This document shows positions 1-6,812 of a DNA stretch of 20,192 nt, in pieces. Position 1 is the first letter of the stretch. Each line of letters starts with the position of its first letter. Where the stretch lies: NCBI GenBank assembly GCA_021826035.1, contig JAKBBE010000030.1, positions 1-20,192 of the forward strand. The letters run 5' to 3'. The translations under genes and the position numbers were made by a program. This stretch comes from Pseudomonadota bacterium (lineage in GTDB: Bacteria > Pseudomonadota > Gammaproteobacteria > Steroidobacterales > Steroidobacteraceae). The notes beneath the pieces are model-generated. The model did no database searches. It was not told the origin of the DNA and was given only the letters and a program-made list of their open reading frames with translations.

Positions 1-1
1 C

Positions 2-91
2 ACAAATCTCGCCCTCGTTGAGTGGCCCTCCGTCTTCGGCGACCCCAAGATTACCACCGCGCTGCTCAAGTCGGACCACCCCACCGGGTAG
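2..91 (+). pseudogene. IS21-family IstB helper ATPase, C-terminal fragment
   Basis: The frame open from the window edge reads TNLALVEWPSVFGDPKITTA and then LLKSDHPTG followed by a stop. This closely resembles the conserved C-terminal stretch of IstB, the AAA+ helper of IS21-family transposition, which usually reads NLAF-EWP-VFGDAKMTTALLDRLTH. The match breaks after TALL, exactly where IstB would continue with the DRLTH segment, so the gene ends early and looks decayed. Everything upstream lies outside the window. The family assignment comes from the motif only. It could be the tail of an intact but divergent copy, but the loss of the last ~25 residues argues for a remnant. Confidence 0.75.
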
Positions 92-518
92 CTCGATAAG
101 TACCCCCCGGTCAGCCATCGATGTTGGCGCGGCGGCCACAGCCGGTTGCGGAACTTCGACGAAGGATGTCGAATGCTAGGTGGCCCTGGCTCGCTCTCGT
201 CTGTGCCAGTACGTGAGCGTCGAGAGAGCCAGCCCGTGCAGAGCGCAGAATGCCTTCTGCGAAAGTCCGCTGCGTTCGTATCGAGCCCGCCATCACCATC
301 ACTCAGCAGCTCCGCATCGACGAATCTTCCGACCTGGAGTGCTCGGCTTACGCGCCAAGTTCGCGCTTCTCTGGTGCTTCATGCACCAGCCTCATACCGA
401 TCGTCAAGCTACGCGGCCAGCCTGTAGGCCGTGGGATGCTTACCTTCGACAGTGGTACAACTGCAAGTTCACTACACACAAGGTGTCCCCACGATACGTA
501 TAATAAGGAATTGCATAT
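92..518. other. Non-coding or decayed stretch between IstB remnant and Hfq-like gene
   Basis: Several short overlapping frames exist here on both strands, but none has recognisable protein content or a convincing ribosome binding site. A small perfect inverted repeat lies at 245-260 (arms GCAGAA/TTCTGC, 4-base loop). A perfect TATAAT hexamer lies at 499-504, just upstream of the Hfq-like gene, but no good -35 element is found at 16-18 bp from it. No other structure was identified. The composition fits degraded mobile DNA. Confidence 0.4.
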
Positions 519-797
519 ATGACAACAAAAATTACAGAGACATCATTTCTCGATGAACGCATTGGGCAGCCTATAACGATTTACCTCGTTAACGGAATTA
601 AGCTCATCGGCGTGCTCACGGATCATGACCTAGATGTCCTCTTTCTGACGCCGCACACTAGCCATGACAATGGCATGCAGATGATCTCGAAAACTGCGAT
701 CAGCACTGTCGTCTCTGAACCGATAAGAGACATCACGCTCTCGACTCCTGTATTGGAAGGAATCCTTTCGTCACGGCGCGCATGCGAGGCACGGTAA
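519..797 (+). CDS. Hfq-like Sm RNA-binding protein, divergent accessory copy
   Basis: This 92-residue protein carries the Hfq Sm1 signature IYLVNGIKL at residues 21-29, preceded by SFLDE and a short N-terminal helix segment as in Hfq. The Sm2 end AISTVV is at residues 60-65. Hfq forms a hexameric ring that binds small RNAs and mRNAs. Tyr22 and Lys28 correspond to the Hfq Tyr25 and Lys31. The YKHA motif is changed to SKTA (residues 57-60), so the Tyr55 and His57 equivalents are lost. The basic rim patch of Hfq is reduced to one Arg (Arg14), and about four residues (around HDNG) are inserted before Sm2. AAGGAA at 505-510 is a good ribosome binding site 8 bases before the ATG. The gene stands alone, is lower in GC than the right-hand half, and lies in the island. 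It is probably an acquired paralogue and not the housekeeping hfq. The family call is firm but the function is unknown. Confidence 0.78.
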   Translation: MTTKITETSFLDERIGQPITIYLVNGIKLIGVLTDHDLDVLFLTPHTSHDNGMQMISKTAISTVVSEPIRDITLSTPVLEGILSSRRACEAR

Positions 798-934
798 ATA
801 TTCACTCCACGTTGAAGCCTTAAAAGGGGCGTTCCCAATGCAAATCCGCCGAACGCCTGGGCGCTCTAGACTAACTCTCTGTCCTTTAGCGATAGTTCGA
901 CGATCCTGACAGGCGGGAGACAGTCATCGGTTCG

Positions 935-1104
935 CTAAATGGCTTCCGTGATTGTGCACCCCATCTTCGCAAGCCACTCTGGGCCATTCAGGGTGAGTGC
1001 GACGGCGAGCGTTTCGCCTGTTGACTGAATCGCCCATGCCGCGTAGCCACATGTCGCGGCGTCTTCCCCGCTTTCCCGAGGAAGTGTCGGTATTCACGAG
1101 TCAT
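935..1104 (-). pseudogene. Possible small frameshifted protein remnant
   Basis: On the minus strand an ATG at 1102-1104 opens a frame reading MTREYRHFLGKAGKTPR. It then runs on in low-quality sequence, while the overlapping second frame continues as CGYAAWAIQSTGETLAVALT and ends with a stop at 935-937. Joining the two frames with one frameshift near 1050 gives a protein-like product of about 56 residues. I do not recognise the family. The evidence is only that the residue composition looks protein-like across the switch, so this may be chance. Confidence 0.25.
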
Positions 1105-1196
1105 AGTGAAAATGTCGATGTTCTTATCCTTTCAATTTCATAATATTTATACGGATCAACGCGACATTGTCATCAGGAAAACTGATTACCATTGAA

Positions 1197-1200
1197 CTAA
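1197..1200. repeat. Target-site duplication CTAA, left copy
   Basis: CTAA immediately precedes the left inverted repeat and is repeated directly after the right one at 2550-2553. A 4-base YTAR-type duplication is the known target preference of IS5-group elements. Confidence 0.75.
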
Positions 1201-1220
1201 CAGGCTGTTGAAAAACCCGG
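1201..1220 (+). repeat. Left terminal inverted repeat of the IS5-type element
   Basis: CAGGCTGTTGAAAAACCCGG pairs with the right end at 18/20 positions, with mismatches at positions 8 and 20. It marks the outer left border next to the CTAA duplication. Confidence 0.85.
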
Positions 1221-1268
1221 TGTTTCGGGCAAAGTAGACGTTATCTGGCGCACGAGTGAGGTTCTCCG

Positions 1269-2375
1269 ATGCGTGGAGCGGACTCGAAACAGGAAGCGAT
1301 GTTCAGCTACGTCTCCCCGGAAGAGCGGGTTCCGGTGAAGCATCCGCTGCGGCCGATCCGCGCCATGATCTCCGAGGCGCTGGCGCAGATGGATGGGCGG
1401 TTCGAGAAGCTTTACTCCCAGACGGGCAGACCTTCCATCGCGCCGGAGCGGCTCATTCGCGCACTGCTGCTGCAGGTTCTTTATTCGATTCGCAGCGAGC
1501 GGCTGCTGATCGAGCAGCTCGAGTACAACCTTCTGTTCCGATGGTTCGTCGGGCTGTCGGTGGATGAGCCGGTGTGGGATCACTCGACCTTCAGCAAGAA
1601 CCGCGATCGGTTGCTCGAGGCGGATATCGCCCGTGAGCTGTTCGATGCGATCGTAGAGCAGGCTCGTATGGCGGGCCTTCTGAGCGATGAGCATTTCAGC
1701 GTCGACGGCACGATGATCGAGGCATGGGCGTCGCACAAGAGCTTTCGGCCCAAGGACGGCTCCGGCGGTCCTGGCGGAAGCGGTGGCCGCAATGGAGCGC
1801 GCGACTTTCGCGGCGAGCAGCGCACGAACGATACGCATGCTTCCACGACCGACCCTGAGGCCAAGCTGTATAGGAAGAGTGCCGGGACGACCGCCAAGCT
1901 CGCCTACCTTGGCCATGCCGTGAGCGAGAACCGCCATGGTCTCATCGTTGCCGCGCAGGTGACGCAGGCGAGCGGCACCGCCGAGCGCAGCGCCGCCGAG
2001 CGCAGCGCCGCGATCGACATGCTCGGCGAACTCTCCGGCCCGCGGCGCTGCACCCTCGCAGCGGATAAGGGTTATGACACGCGCGAGTTCGTCCGGCAAA
2101 CTCGCGAACTGAATGTCACCCCGCACGTCGCGCAGAACCTGGAGCGACGCGGCGGCTCGGCTATCAATGCCCGCACGACCCGCCATGCCGGATACGCCCT
2201 GAGCATCAAGGCGCGCAAGCTCATCGAGGAGTCCTTCGGTTGGGCGAAGGACATCGGACTTCTGAGGCGACCGAAGATGCGAGGCCGCAGGAAGATCGAG
2301 TTTGCCACGCTCCTGACATTCACCGGCTACAACCTGGTGCGTATGCGCAATCTTCTCGCACCGGGGTTCACGTAG
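1269..2375 (+). CDS. IS5-family DDE transposase
   Basis: This 368-residue transposase has an N-terminal DUF772-type domain (about residues 20-115, including GRPSIAPERLIRALLLQVLY and LLFRWFVGL) and a C-terminal RNase H-like DDE domain. Likely catalytic residues are Asp146 (VDGTMIEAW), Asp266 (AADKGYD) and Glu320 in the R(3)E(6)K arrangement Arg316-Glu320-Lys327. These are hallmarks of the IS4/IS5 superfamily. A Gly/Ser-rich segment (about 163-175) sits between the first and second catalytic Asp. An in-frame 15-base tandem duplication encodes AERSA twice. The ATG at 1269 follows the left repeat by about 50 bases and gives full family length. The frame is intact. A 436-codon open frame on the opposite strand is its shadow. 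Confidence 0.92.
   Translation: MRGADSKQEAMFSYVSPEERVPVKHPLRPIRAMISEALAQMDGRFEKLYSQTGRPSIAPERLIRALLLQVLYSIRSERLLIEQLEYNLLFRWFVGLSVDEPVWDHSTFSKNRDRLLEADIARELFDAIVEQARMAGLLSDEHFSVDGTMIEAWASHKSFRPKDGSGGPGGSGGRNGARDFRGEQRTNDTHASTTDPEAKLYRKSAGTTAKLAYLGHAVSENRHGLIVAAQVTQASGTAERSAAERSAAIDMLGELSGPRRCTLAADKGYDTREFVRQTRELNVTPHVAQNLERRGGSAINARTTRHAGYALSIKARKLIEESFGWAKDIGLLRRPKMRGRRKIEFATLLTFTGYNLVRMRNLLAPGFT
1980..2009 (+). repeat. In-frame 15-bp tandem duplication inside the transposase
   Basis: The unit GCCGAGCGCAGCGCC occurs twice back to back (1980-1994 and 1995-2009), encoding AERSA-AERSA. It keeps the reading frame and lies between the first and second catalytic aspartates. Confidence 0.85.
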
Positions 2376-2529
2376 CACGGGGGCCATCTTGAGCGACAAG
2401 GTGATCGAAATGTCCACCCCACCAGGCAATGGAGCCTCCGCAGGCACGGATCGCAAAGCCAGGACGGCCGATATCGACCGCGGAAGGATTGTTCGACGAG
2501 CGTTCACAGGGAGACAGGCGCCTCGATCA

Positions 2530-2549
2530 ACGGGTTTTTCACCAGCCTG
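2530..2549 (-). repeat. Right terminal inverted repeat of the IS5-type element
   Basis: Read on the minus strand it is CAGGCTGGTGAAAAACCCGT, matching the left end at 18/20. The second CTAA copy follows directly at 2550-2553. Confidence 0.85.
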
Positions 2550-2553
2550 CTAA

Positions 2554-3276
2554 TGAGAGAAGCAACCTGGTTTTAAATTCTCTGATTTTATGAGCGACTG
2601 AAAAATTTCACGCTGGGACCAGACCACTCATATCGCTCAACTTCGTGTAGAAGCCTCAGAGGCGATATCTCTATGATTACGTGGTCACTTACGCTTCTAA
2701 ATTTATCGCGGCGCTGCGGGAGCCGTGGCGCGTCACAGCGAAATAGTTCAGCAGCCGGCTCGGGGCCTCGGTCCCAAATCACGGCAGTGGGTCGGTGGAA
2801 GGTATAACCCCCCTCCCGCACCCTCCCCCTATCCATACTCCACGCCCTACCAAGACTCAACCTCACTAGGTCTCGGACCCCAGAATCTAGGAATTTTTAT
2901 AAGATTTCACCGAGAGAGTGTTTTTATTCTGGACGGTGGTGAAGCCCTGAGCCGAGGCAAAACACCCCCCACCCGCAGCGGATGCGGGGAAGTGGTTTGC
3001 CTTGACGAGAATCCTGGACGTATGGAGCCGCCCCTCGCGTCGGCGCTGCAGTCACGCGAACATTCTGCAGCACAGCTCGACTCTAGGCCGGTTCGCCAGC
3101 CCCCACCTGCGCCTCGTGCTGTACCACCCAGCGCTGCGTCGTCGGTGCCCGCTTGACGCCTGAACCTGGGCCGCAGTGTATTGAGCCCTCTCCTCCCAGA
3201 TCCAGACGTATAGCGAAGCCATGTTATTCACATGGTCAGAGAAAATTCCCCTGATGTTTAAGATTGGCTCGCTACA
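2554..3276. other. Long stretch without a convincing gene; one hairpin and one palindrome
   Basis: The longest open frame (2725-3156, plus strand) encodes a Pro/Ser/Arg-rich sequence with no recognisable domain or ribosome binding site, so I do not call it. A C-rich tract is at about 2810-2830. A perfect 6-bp hairpin (CCCGCA/TGCGGG, 5-base loop) is at 2972-2988. A 6-bp-arm palindrome at 3219-3235 precedes the helix-turn-helix gene. The sequence looks like decayed island DNA. Confidence 0.4.
3219..3235. promoter_or_regulatory. Operator-like palindrome upstream of the helix-turn-helix gene
   Basis: CCATGT-TATTC-ACATGG is a perfect inverted repeat with 6-bp arms, about 50 bases upstream of the start of the helix-turn-helix protein gene. 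The position fits an autoregulatory operator, but no convincing promoter hexamers were found around it. The role is inferred from position only. Confidence 0.3.
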
Positions 3277-3282
3277 GTGGAC

Positions 3283-3702
3283 ATGGATAATTCACAACAG
3301 CAAGAAGCGCTGGAATTGTTGCTAGCCACGAGCCTGGCATCGTCCGGTATACCCCCTCTGATCAATGCTGAGCAGGCCGCAAATCTAGTTGGGTGTTCAA
3401 AGGAACACATTGAAGGCCTTGCGGATCGCGGTAAGATACCTGCAACGAAATATGGTCGGGGCTGGGTTTTCGTTACGGCACAGCTGGTTCTACACGTAGC
3501 ACACGATGCTGCGAAGAATGTTTGTAAAACTGACAGACCTCCGCGGGTCCGCAGGTCGAGCAAGCGTCGACGCGTGGATGCCGAAGCATCGTATTCGGAC
3601 GCGCAGACGGTCTCTGAGGCTCGTCTCACCGTCGAGCCAGTAAGTCCACCACAAAAGCGTGGTCGACCGAGGTTCTCCGTTCCAGACATCACGCTTCCTT
3701 GA
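3283..3702 (+). CDS. Helix-turn-helix (excisionase/AlpA-like) DNA-binding protein with AT-hook-like tail
   Basis: This 139-residue protein has an N-terminal winged helix-turn-helix of the HTH_17/excisionase type at about residues 27-72 (LINAEQAANLVGCSKEHIEG, then ADRGKIPATKYGRGWVF). Such domains bind DNA in excisionases and small regulators of integrative elements. A basic linker (RRSSKRRR, about 90-97) follows, and the C-terminus carries KRGRPRF (125-131), the core of an AT-hook, which contacts the minor groove of AT-rich DNA. A GTG six bases upstream (3277) is an alternative start, and neither start has a strong ribosome binding site. It is convergent with the integrase, 49 bp apart, so it may control excision or island gene expression. 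The domain call is good and the exact role is inferred. Confidence 0.7.
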   Translation: MDNSQQQEALELLLATSLASSGIPPLINAEQAANLVGCSKEHIEGLADRGKIPATKYGRGWVFVTAQLVLHVAHDAAKNVCKTDRPPRVRRSSKRRRVDAEASYSDAQTVSEARLTVEPVSPPQKRGRPRFSVPDITLP

Positions 3703-3751
3703 TGGTGGCGGGCGGACAGGCCAAAGACACCCGTCCGCCGTGGCCACCCGC

Positions 3752-5017
3752 TCACTCAAGATCGTTGTCGAGAATTGCCGCCACGTCAAAGACACCACTA
3801 CACAATCCGAGACGATCGACTGGATCACTGTGCGCTACCGATTGGATATCCCGAGTTTCAACCGTCGGATGTACGTTATCAAGCACGTTGGCGAGCTCCG
3901 AGCCCCTAAGGCTTAGATAGCGTGCCCGTGTGCGGGCATCGCGCATCCCGGCCGCGCGCTCCAGCTGTTCCGAGGTGAACGAAGGGCACCCTATGACCCA
4001 ACGACAGACGGCTTCATGCCGGGTAGCATGGAAATTGAGATCTTCGGATCCAGCTGCTTTGAACACTGATGTCCACATATGCGACAACTGAGACGTTTTC
4101 TTTTTCAATGCCTCAGAATCCATGTTTCCATCCCAAAACGGAAACAGTCGTCCTCCCTCACGAGCCGCCTCAAGCGCGGGCCATTTTCGGGTGAGCAATT
4201 CGTGCGCTTCTTTGACCAAGGGGACCTGTCGGCTATCGCCATTTTTCGTCTTCGTCAGAAAAATCGTCTTGCGTTCGATACTGATTTGATCAACCGTTAG
4301 AGTGTAAAGCTCTCTCAGACGCATCGCTGTGCGCAATGCCAACTGAAACATCAACAGCTTGCCCTCAGTCGCAGCCTGCTCCTCAAGTGTTTTTGCGCGC
4401 CTCAATCGCTGCGTGAGGAATGCGACAATCCGCGCCTCTTCGTCTGGGTCGATTCTGCGGTTTCGTTCGACGTCCTCCGGCGTGTCAATCCCTTGCTCGG
4501 CGAGCAGCTCGCGCGAGTGCTCATCGTAGCCTGAGAAGCCGCGGGGGAGCACGTCAAGCGGATTAGCACGAAGATGGAGCGGGTGGGTATTGACGAACCA
4601 CTGCAGCACACGTGAGAGCGCACCTTTGCGCTTACGGATCGTGCCCGGGGCAAGGTGGCGCTCGACCTTCATTGCCTTGATCCAGGCTTCCGCCCATGGG
4701 TAAGTGATACAATTGAGCGGCGTGGCACCGATATCCTGAATAATGGTTTCGAGGACGTCCCGCGTACTCGGCGGCACTGCCACGATATTGCGGTACCCGC
4801 GGATCACCGCCGTGAGGGTGCCGAAGGCTCTCTCGTCGCAGCGGACGAGCCAGGACGGGATCTCGCCGCGATCGAGTTCAACTAGAGCAAGCTCTCCGGC
4901 ACGACGCGCGTGTTCGGCATTGTCGAAGGTGCGGTAGACCGCCTTGGGCAATCGCGGGTGCTTCACCCGCAGTTCAAAGGTCTTCCCGCTGTTGCGGGGA
5001 CGAACAAAAATCGGCAT
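3752..5017 (-). CDS. int: Tyrosine recombinase / integrase of the genomic island
   Basis: This 421-residue site-specific recombinase has a core-binding domain (about residues 65-180) and a catalytic domain (about 185-385). Visible catalytic residues are Arg233 (TAMRLRELYTL), Lys258 (TKTKNGDSRQVPL), His330 and Arg333 (FHATRHE), and the nucleophile Tyr367 (ARYLSL). The histidine/tryptophan normally found in the LGH motif before the Tyr is replaced by Met358 (AAGMRD), which is unusual. I use the second ATG, because AGGAG at 5024-5028 sits 6 bases from it and would abut the first ATG at 5021-5023. The gene starts about 220 bp from the 3' end of tRNA-Cys and points away from it, the standard arrangement for a tRNA-targeting integrase. 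A C-terminal extension of about 50 residues follows the Tyr box. Confidence 0.9.
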   Translation of the reverse strand: MPIFVRPRNSGKTFELRVKHPRLPKAVYRTFDNAEHARRAGELALVELDRGEIPSWLVRCDERAFGTLTAVIRGYRNIVAVPPSTRDVLETIIQDIGATPLNCITYPWAEAWIKAMKVERHLAPGTIRKRKGALSRVLQWFVNTHPLHLRANPLDVLPRGFSGYDEHSRELLAEQGIDTPEDVERNRRIDPDEEARIVAFLTQRLRRAKTLEEQAATEGKLLMFQLALRTAMRLRELYTLTVDQISIERKTIFLTKTKNGDSRQVPLVKEAHELLTRKWPALEAAREGGRLFPFWDGNMDSEALKKKTSQLSHMWTSVFKAAGSEDLNFHATRHEAVCRWVIGCPSFTSEQLERAAGMRDARTRARYLSLRGSELANVLDNVHPTVETRDIQSVAHSDPVDRLGLCSGVFDVAAILDNDLE

Positions 5018-5239
5018 CTGCATCTCCTTTTCATGGTTGAGATGCAGGCGTGAATCGAATGGACTTTAAATATCGCCACTCAGTTTCAACGGAATGTGTG
5101 CCGAAACGGGGTGGTTTTTGCCACCTGATGAGTCCGATTGAGCCCAAACGAACCCGTTTTCGGCGAACATTCAACGGCCTGTTTACGGCCCATTCGCGCG
5201 TTTTTCCCCGCTATTTCCGGGTGCATTGAGGTGGTCTAT
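5018..5239. other. Integrase-to-tRNA spacer, probable attachment-site region
   Basis: This spacer between the integrase start and the tRNA 3' end should contain the element junction and integrase arm sites. It has a diverged inverted repeat (5100-5111 GCCGAAACGGGG with 5153-5164 CCCGTTTTCGGC, 10/12 pairing) and a small hairpin GGTGG/CCACC at 5110-5125. No gene is seen. The second attachment copy was not found elsewhere in the window, so the exact core cannot be defined. Confidence 0.4.
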
Positions 5240-5313
5240 TGGAGGCTAGGGTCGGAATCGAACCGGCGTAGACGGCTTTGCAGGCCGCTGCATGACCACT
5301 CTGCCACCTAGCC
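5240..5313 (-). tRNA. tRNA-Cys (anticodon GCA)
   Basis: Read on the minus strand, the 7-bp acceptor stem pairs GGCTAGG with CCTAGCC, followed by T and an encoded CCA. The anticodon loop CTGCAAA gives anticodon GCA (cysteine). The T arm contains GGTTCGATTCC. The D arm contains GGCAGAGTGGTCATGC. The total is 74 nt with CCA. The tRNA 3' end faces the integrase, so it is the probable integration target, and its 3' half has been kept intact as expected after such insertions. Confidence 0.95.
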
Positions 5314-5407
5314 TCGAGCGAAAGAATTCCCGGAGTGGGCGCCGGGATTCGCGACGATGCCGGAACTATCCGCCATCCATTCCTTCCGGTGGAGATTAGT
5401 TCCATAA

Positions 5408-5426
5408 GTCATTGAATTTCAATGAC
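5408..5426. promoter_or_regulatory. Perfect palindrome, 9-bp arms (GTCATTGAA-T-TTCAATGAC)
   Basis: A 19-base perfect inverted repeat with a one-base centre lies between tRNA-Cys and the DUF3079 gene. Its AT-rich half-sites and near-zero spacer look like a dimeric-regulator operator, not a terminator (no T-tract, loop too short for a hairpin). It lies about 95 bp upstream of the tRNA 5' end and downstream of the DUF3079 stop, so the controlled gene is unclear. Confidence 0.4.
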
Positions 5427-5543
5427 ATATAGTACTGGAAGGACGCGCAATCCTACACCAGCTGTCGCCCGCTTGCCAAGCTTTGCTTCGCGCGCGAATC
5501 TGAAGCGAAGGGCTGTGCACCGAGAGGGAAGCTGCGGCGCCGT

Positions 5544-5744
5544 TCAGCGATGCGATTCGTTGGAGGTCGGCGGATCCTGCGCATCGAGGCCGAAATTCAT
5601 CCAATCCGGCCCCCAGAGTTCAACCGGGTGCTGTGCCCGATCCGTTCCGTTGCCGCAGCGCATGGCATCGGCCGGGCAATATTTCTCGCAGCCCCAGCAG
5701 ATGCGCTCGGGATGGCCAGGATGCAGCGGAATCTTTGGGGCCAT
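5544..5744 (-). CDS. Small Cys-rich DUF3079 protein
   Basis: This 66-residue protein begins MAPKIPLHPGHPERICWGCE and continues KYCPADAMRCGNG, matching the conserved pattern of the DUF3079 family (short proteins with HPERICWGC and YCPAD motifs). Cys16, Cys19, Cys23 and Cys30 could bind one metal ion or form a small cluster, but this is not established for the family. The conserved part covers almost the whole protein, so the ATG start is reasonable despite a weak ribosome binding site. It lies 89 bp downstream of the fructosamine-kinase-like gene on the same strand. No function is known. Confidence 0.8.
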   Translation of the reverse strand: MAPKIPLHPGHPERICWGCEKYCPADAMRCGNGTDRAQHPVELWGPDWMNFGLDAQDPPTSNESHR

Positions 5745-5833
5745 GCCGAGATGCTATTCGCCCTGGGCACCGCCTGCATTGACAAATATCAATTCGACGG
5801 CGGTTCGTCACCGCGGCGCATCACAGAATCCTC

Positions 5834-6712
5834 TCACGGATGCACCTGCGCAAGGAGGCGATCGATCATCGAGCGCGCCCGTGACGGATAGCCGCCTCCG
5901 AACAGATTCGCGTGGTTCAGGACGTGGTACAAGTTGTATAACTCGGCGCGAGTCTCGTGGCCTGTCGGCAGTGGCGCCGCATGCTGGTATGCCTCGTAAA
6001 ACGCGCGGCCAAACCCTCCGAACAGCCTCGTCATGGCCAGATCCGCCTCGCGGTCGCCGTAATACACGGCTGGGTCGAATATCACCGGCCAACCGGCACT
6101 GTCGGCACACCAGTTACCCGCCCACAGATCCCCGTGCAGCAGCGACGGCTGCGGCGCGTGGTCGGCGAGGAACACCGAGACCGCCCCGAGCAGGCGCCCG
6201 CCAAGCTCATCCAGCAGCCGGCCGTAGCCGCTGCGCACAGCCCGTTCCAGCTGGGGCCGCAGCCGCCGCTCTCGCCAGAACACAGTCCAGTCGGCGCACC
6301 AACCGTTCTCCTGTGGGGTCGGGCCGATCGTATTGTCGATGCCCCATCCGAACTGCCCAGCGCGCACGGCGTGCAACGCCGCGAGACCCTCACCCAGCCG
6401 CCGCTCGGTCGCATCGTCGCCGGGTATCGCCTCAATCCACTCCAGCGCCAGAAACGCGATTCCGCCGGCGATGCCCTGTGCCCTTACCGCAGGGACGCGC
6501 AACGCTCCGGCGCCGGCCAGCTCCCGTAAGCCGGCCGCTTCGGCCGCCAATTGTCCGTCCGCCGCGGCCGCGGCGACCTTGACGAACAGCGAGTCGGACC
6601 CGCACCGCCAACGCGAACAGCGCGGCATGTCTCGATCACCTGACTCGTGGCCCGGCTCCAGAGAACATGCCGCTCCGAGCTGCGCCGCAAGTTCGCGCGC
6701 GAGCGCCTTCAC
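5834..6712 (-). CDS. Fructosamine kinase family protein
   Basis: This 292-residue protein has the aminoglycoside-phosphotransferase-like kinase fold of the fructosamine/ketosamine-3-kinase family. These enzymes phosphorylate sugar adducts on proteins so that they fall off, thereby repairing glycated proteins in the cytoplasm. Visible landmarks are the ATP-anchoring Lys45 (FVKV), the catalytic loop HGDLWAGN with Asp195 (residues 193-200), and the metal-binding DPAVYYGDREADLAM with Asp213. The GTG start at 6710-6712 is chosen because AAGGAG lies nine bases upstream and the resulting length matches the family. The open frame extends upstream but that part is antisense-like sequence. The exact substrate is not predictable. 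Confidence 0.88.
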   Translation of the reverse strand: MKALARELAAQLGAACSLEPGHESGDRDMPRCSRWRCGSDSLFVKVAAAAADGQLAAEAAGLRELAGAGALRVPAVRAQGIAGGIAFLALEWIEAIPGDDATERRLGEGLAALHAVRAGQFGWGIDNTIGPTPQENGWCADWTVFWRERRLRPQLERAVRSGYGRLLDELGGRLLGAVSVFLADHAPQPSLLHGDLWAGNWCADSAGWPVIFDPAVYYGDREADLAMTRLFGGFGRAFYEAYQHAAPLPTGHETRAELYNLYHVLNHANLFGGGYPSRARSMIDRLLAQVHP

Positions 6713-6812
6713 GACCGTGCACTCCTTCAAGATTCCGGACACCGCACTTTGCGGCAGATCGAACTCAGCGACACGGCCGGGCGTCCCCGATGCCGACCGC
6801 GTGCTGCCGCGC

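Larger units (their letters stand above)
798..1200. other. Region without a convincing intact gene
   Basis: Between the Hfq-like stop codon and the insertion sequence no intact gene is visible. A 7-bp inverted repeat (828-834 with 851-857, 16-base loop) follows the Hfq-like gene but lacks a T-tract, so it is a weak terminator candidate at best. A possible broken minus-strand gene lies at 935-1104 and is listed separately. The last 80 bases before the insertion sequence are AT-rich. Confidence 0.4.
1201..2549 (+). mobile_element. Complete IS5-family insertion sequence (1349 bp)
   Basis: The element is bounded by terminal inverted repeats at 1201-1220 (CAGGCTGTTGAAAAACCCGG) and 2530-2549 (reverse complement CAGGCTGGTGAAAAACCCGT), which match at 18 of 20 bases. 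It is flanked by a direct CTAA duplication. One full-length DDE transposase gene lies inside. Intact ends, target duplication and uninterrupted transposase indicate a recent and possibly still active insertion. The family call rests on the transposase and the YTAR-type target. A match to a named element would need an ISfinder search. Confidence 0.9.

Noticed and set aside
175..184. GCTAGGTGGC, identical to part of tRNA-Cys, as a possible second attachment site
   Set aside because: It matches the 5' part of the tRNA, whereas integration here would duplicate the 3' part; ten bases can match by chance.
828..857. GGCGTTC/GAACGCC hairpin as Hfq-like gene terminator
   Set aside because: Loop of 16 bases and no following T-tract; too weak to call.
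1197..2507. 436-codon open frame on the minus strand
   Set aside because: It is antisense to the intact IS5-type transposase and encodes an Arg/Leu-rich sequence without any domain.
2725..3156. 143-codon plus-strand frame
   Set aside because: Low-complexity Pro/Ser/Arg composition, no ribosome binding site and no recognisable family.
5110..5125. GGTGG/CCACC hairpin as terminator
   Set aside because: Only five base pairs and no T-tract on either strand in the right position.
5422..6582. 386-codon plus-strand frame
   Set aside because: Antisense to the DUF3079 and fructosamine-kinase-like genes; composition typical of high-GC shadow frames.
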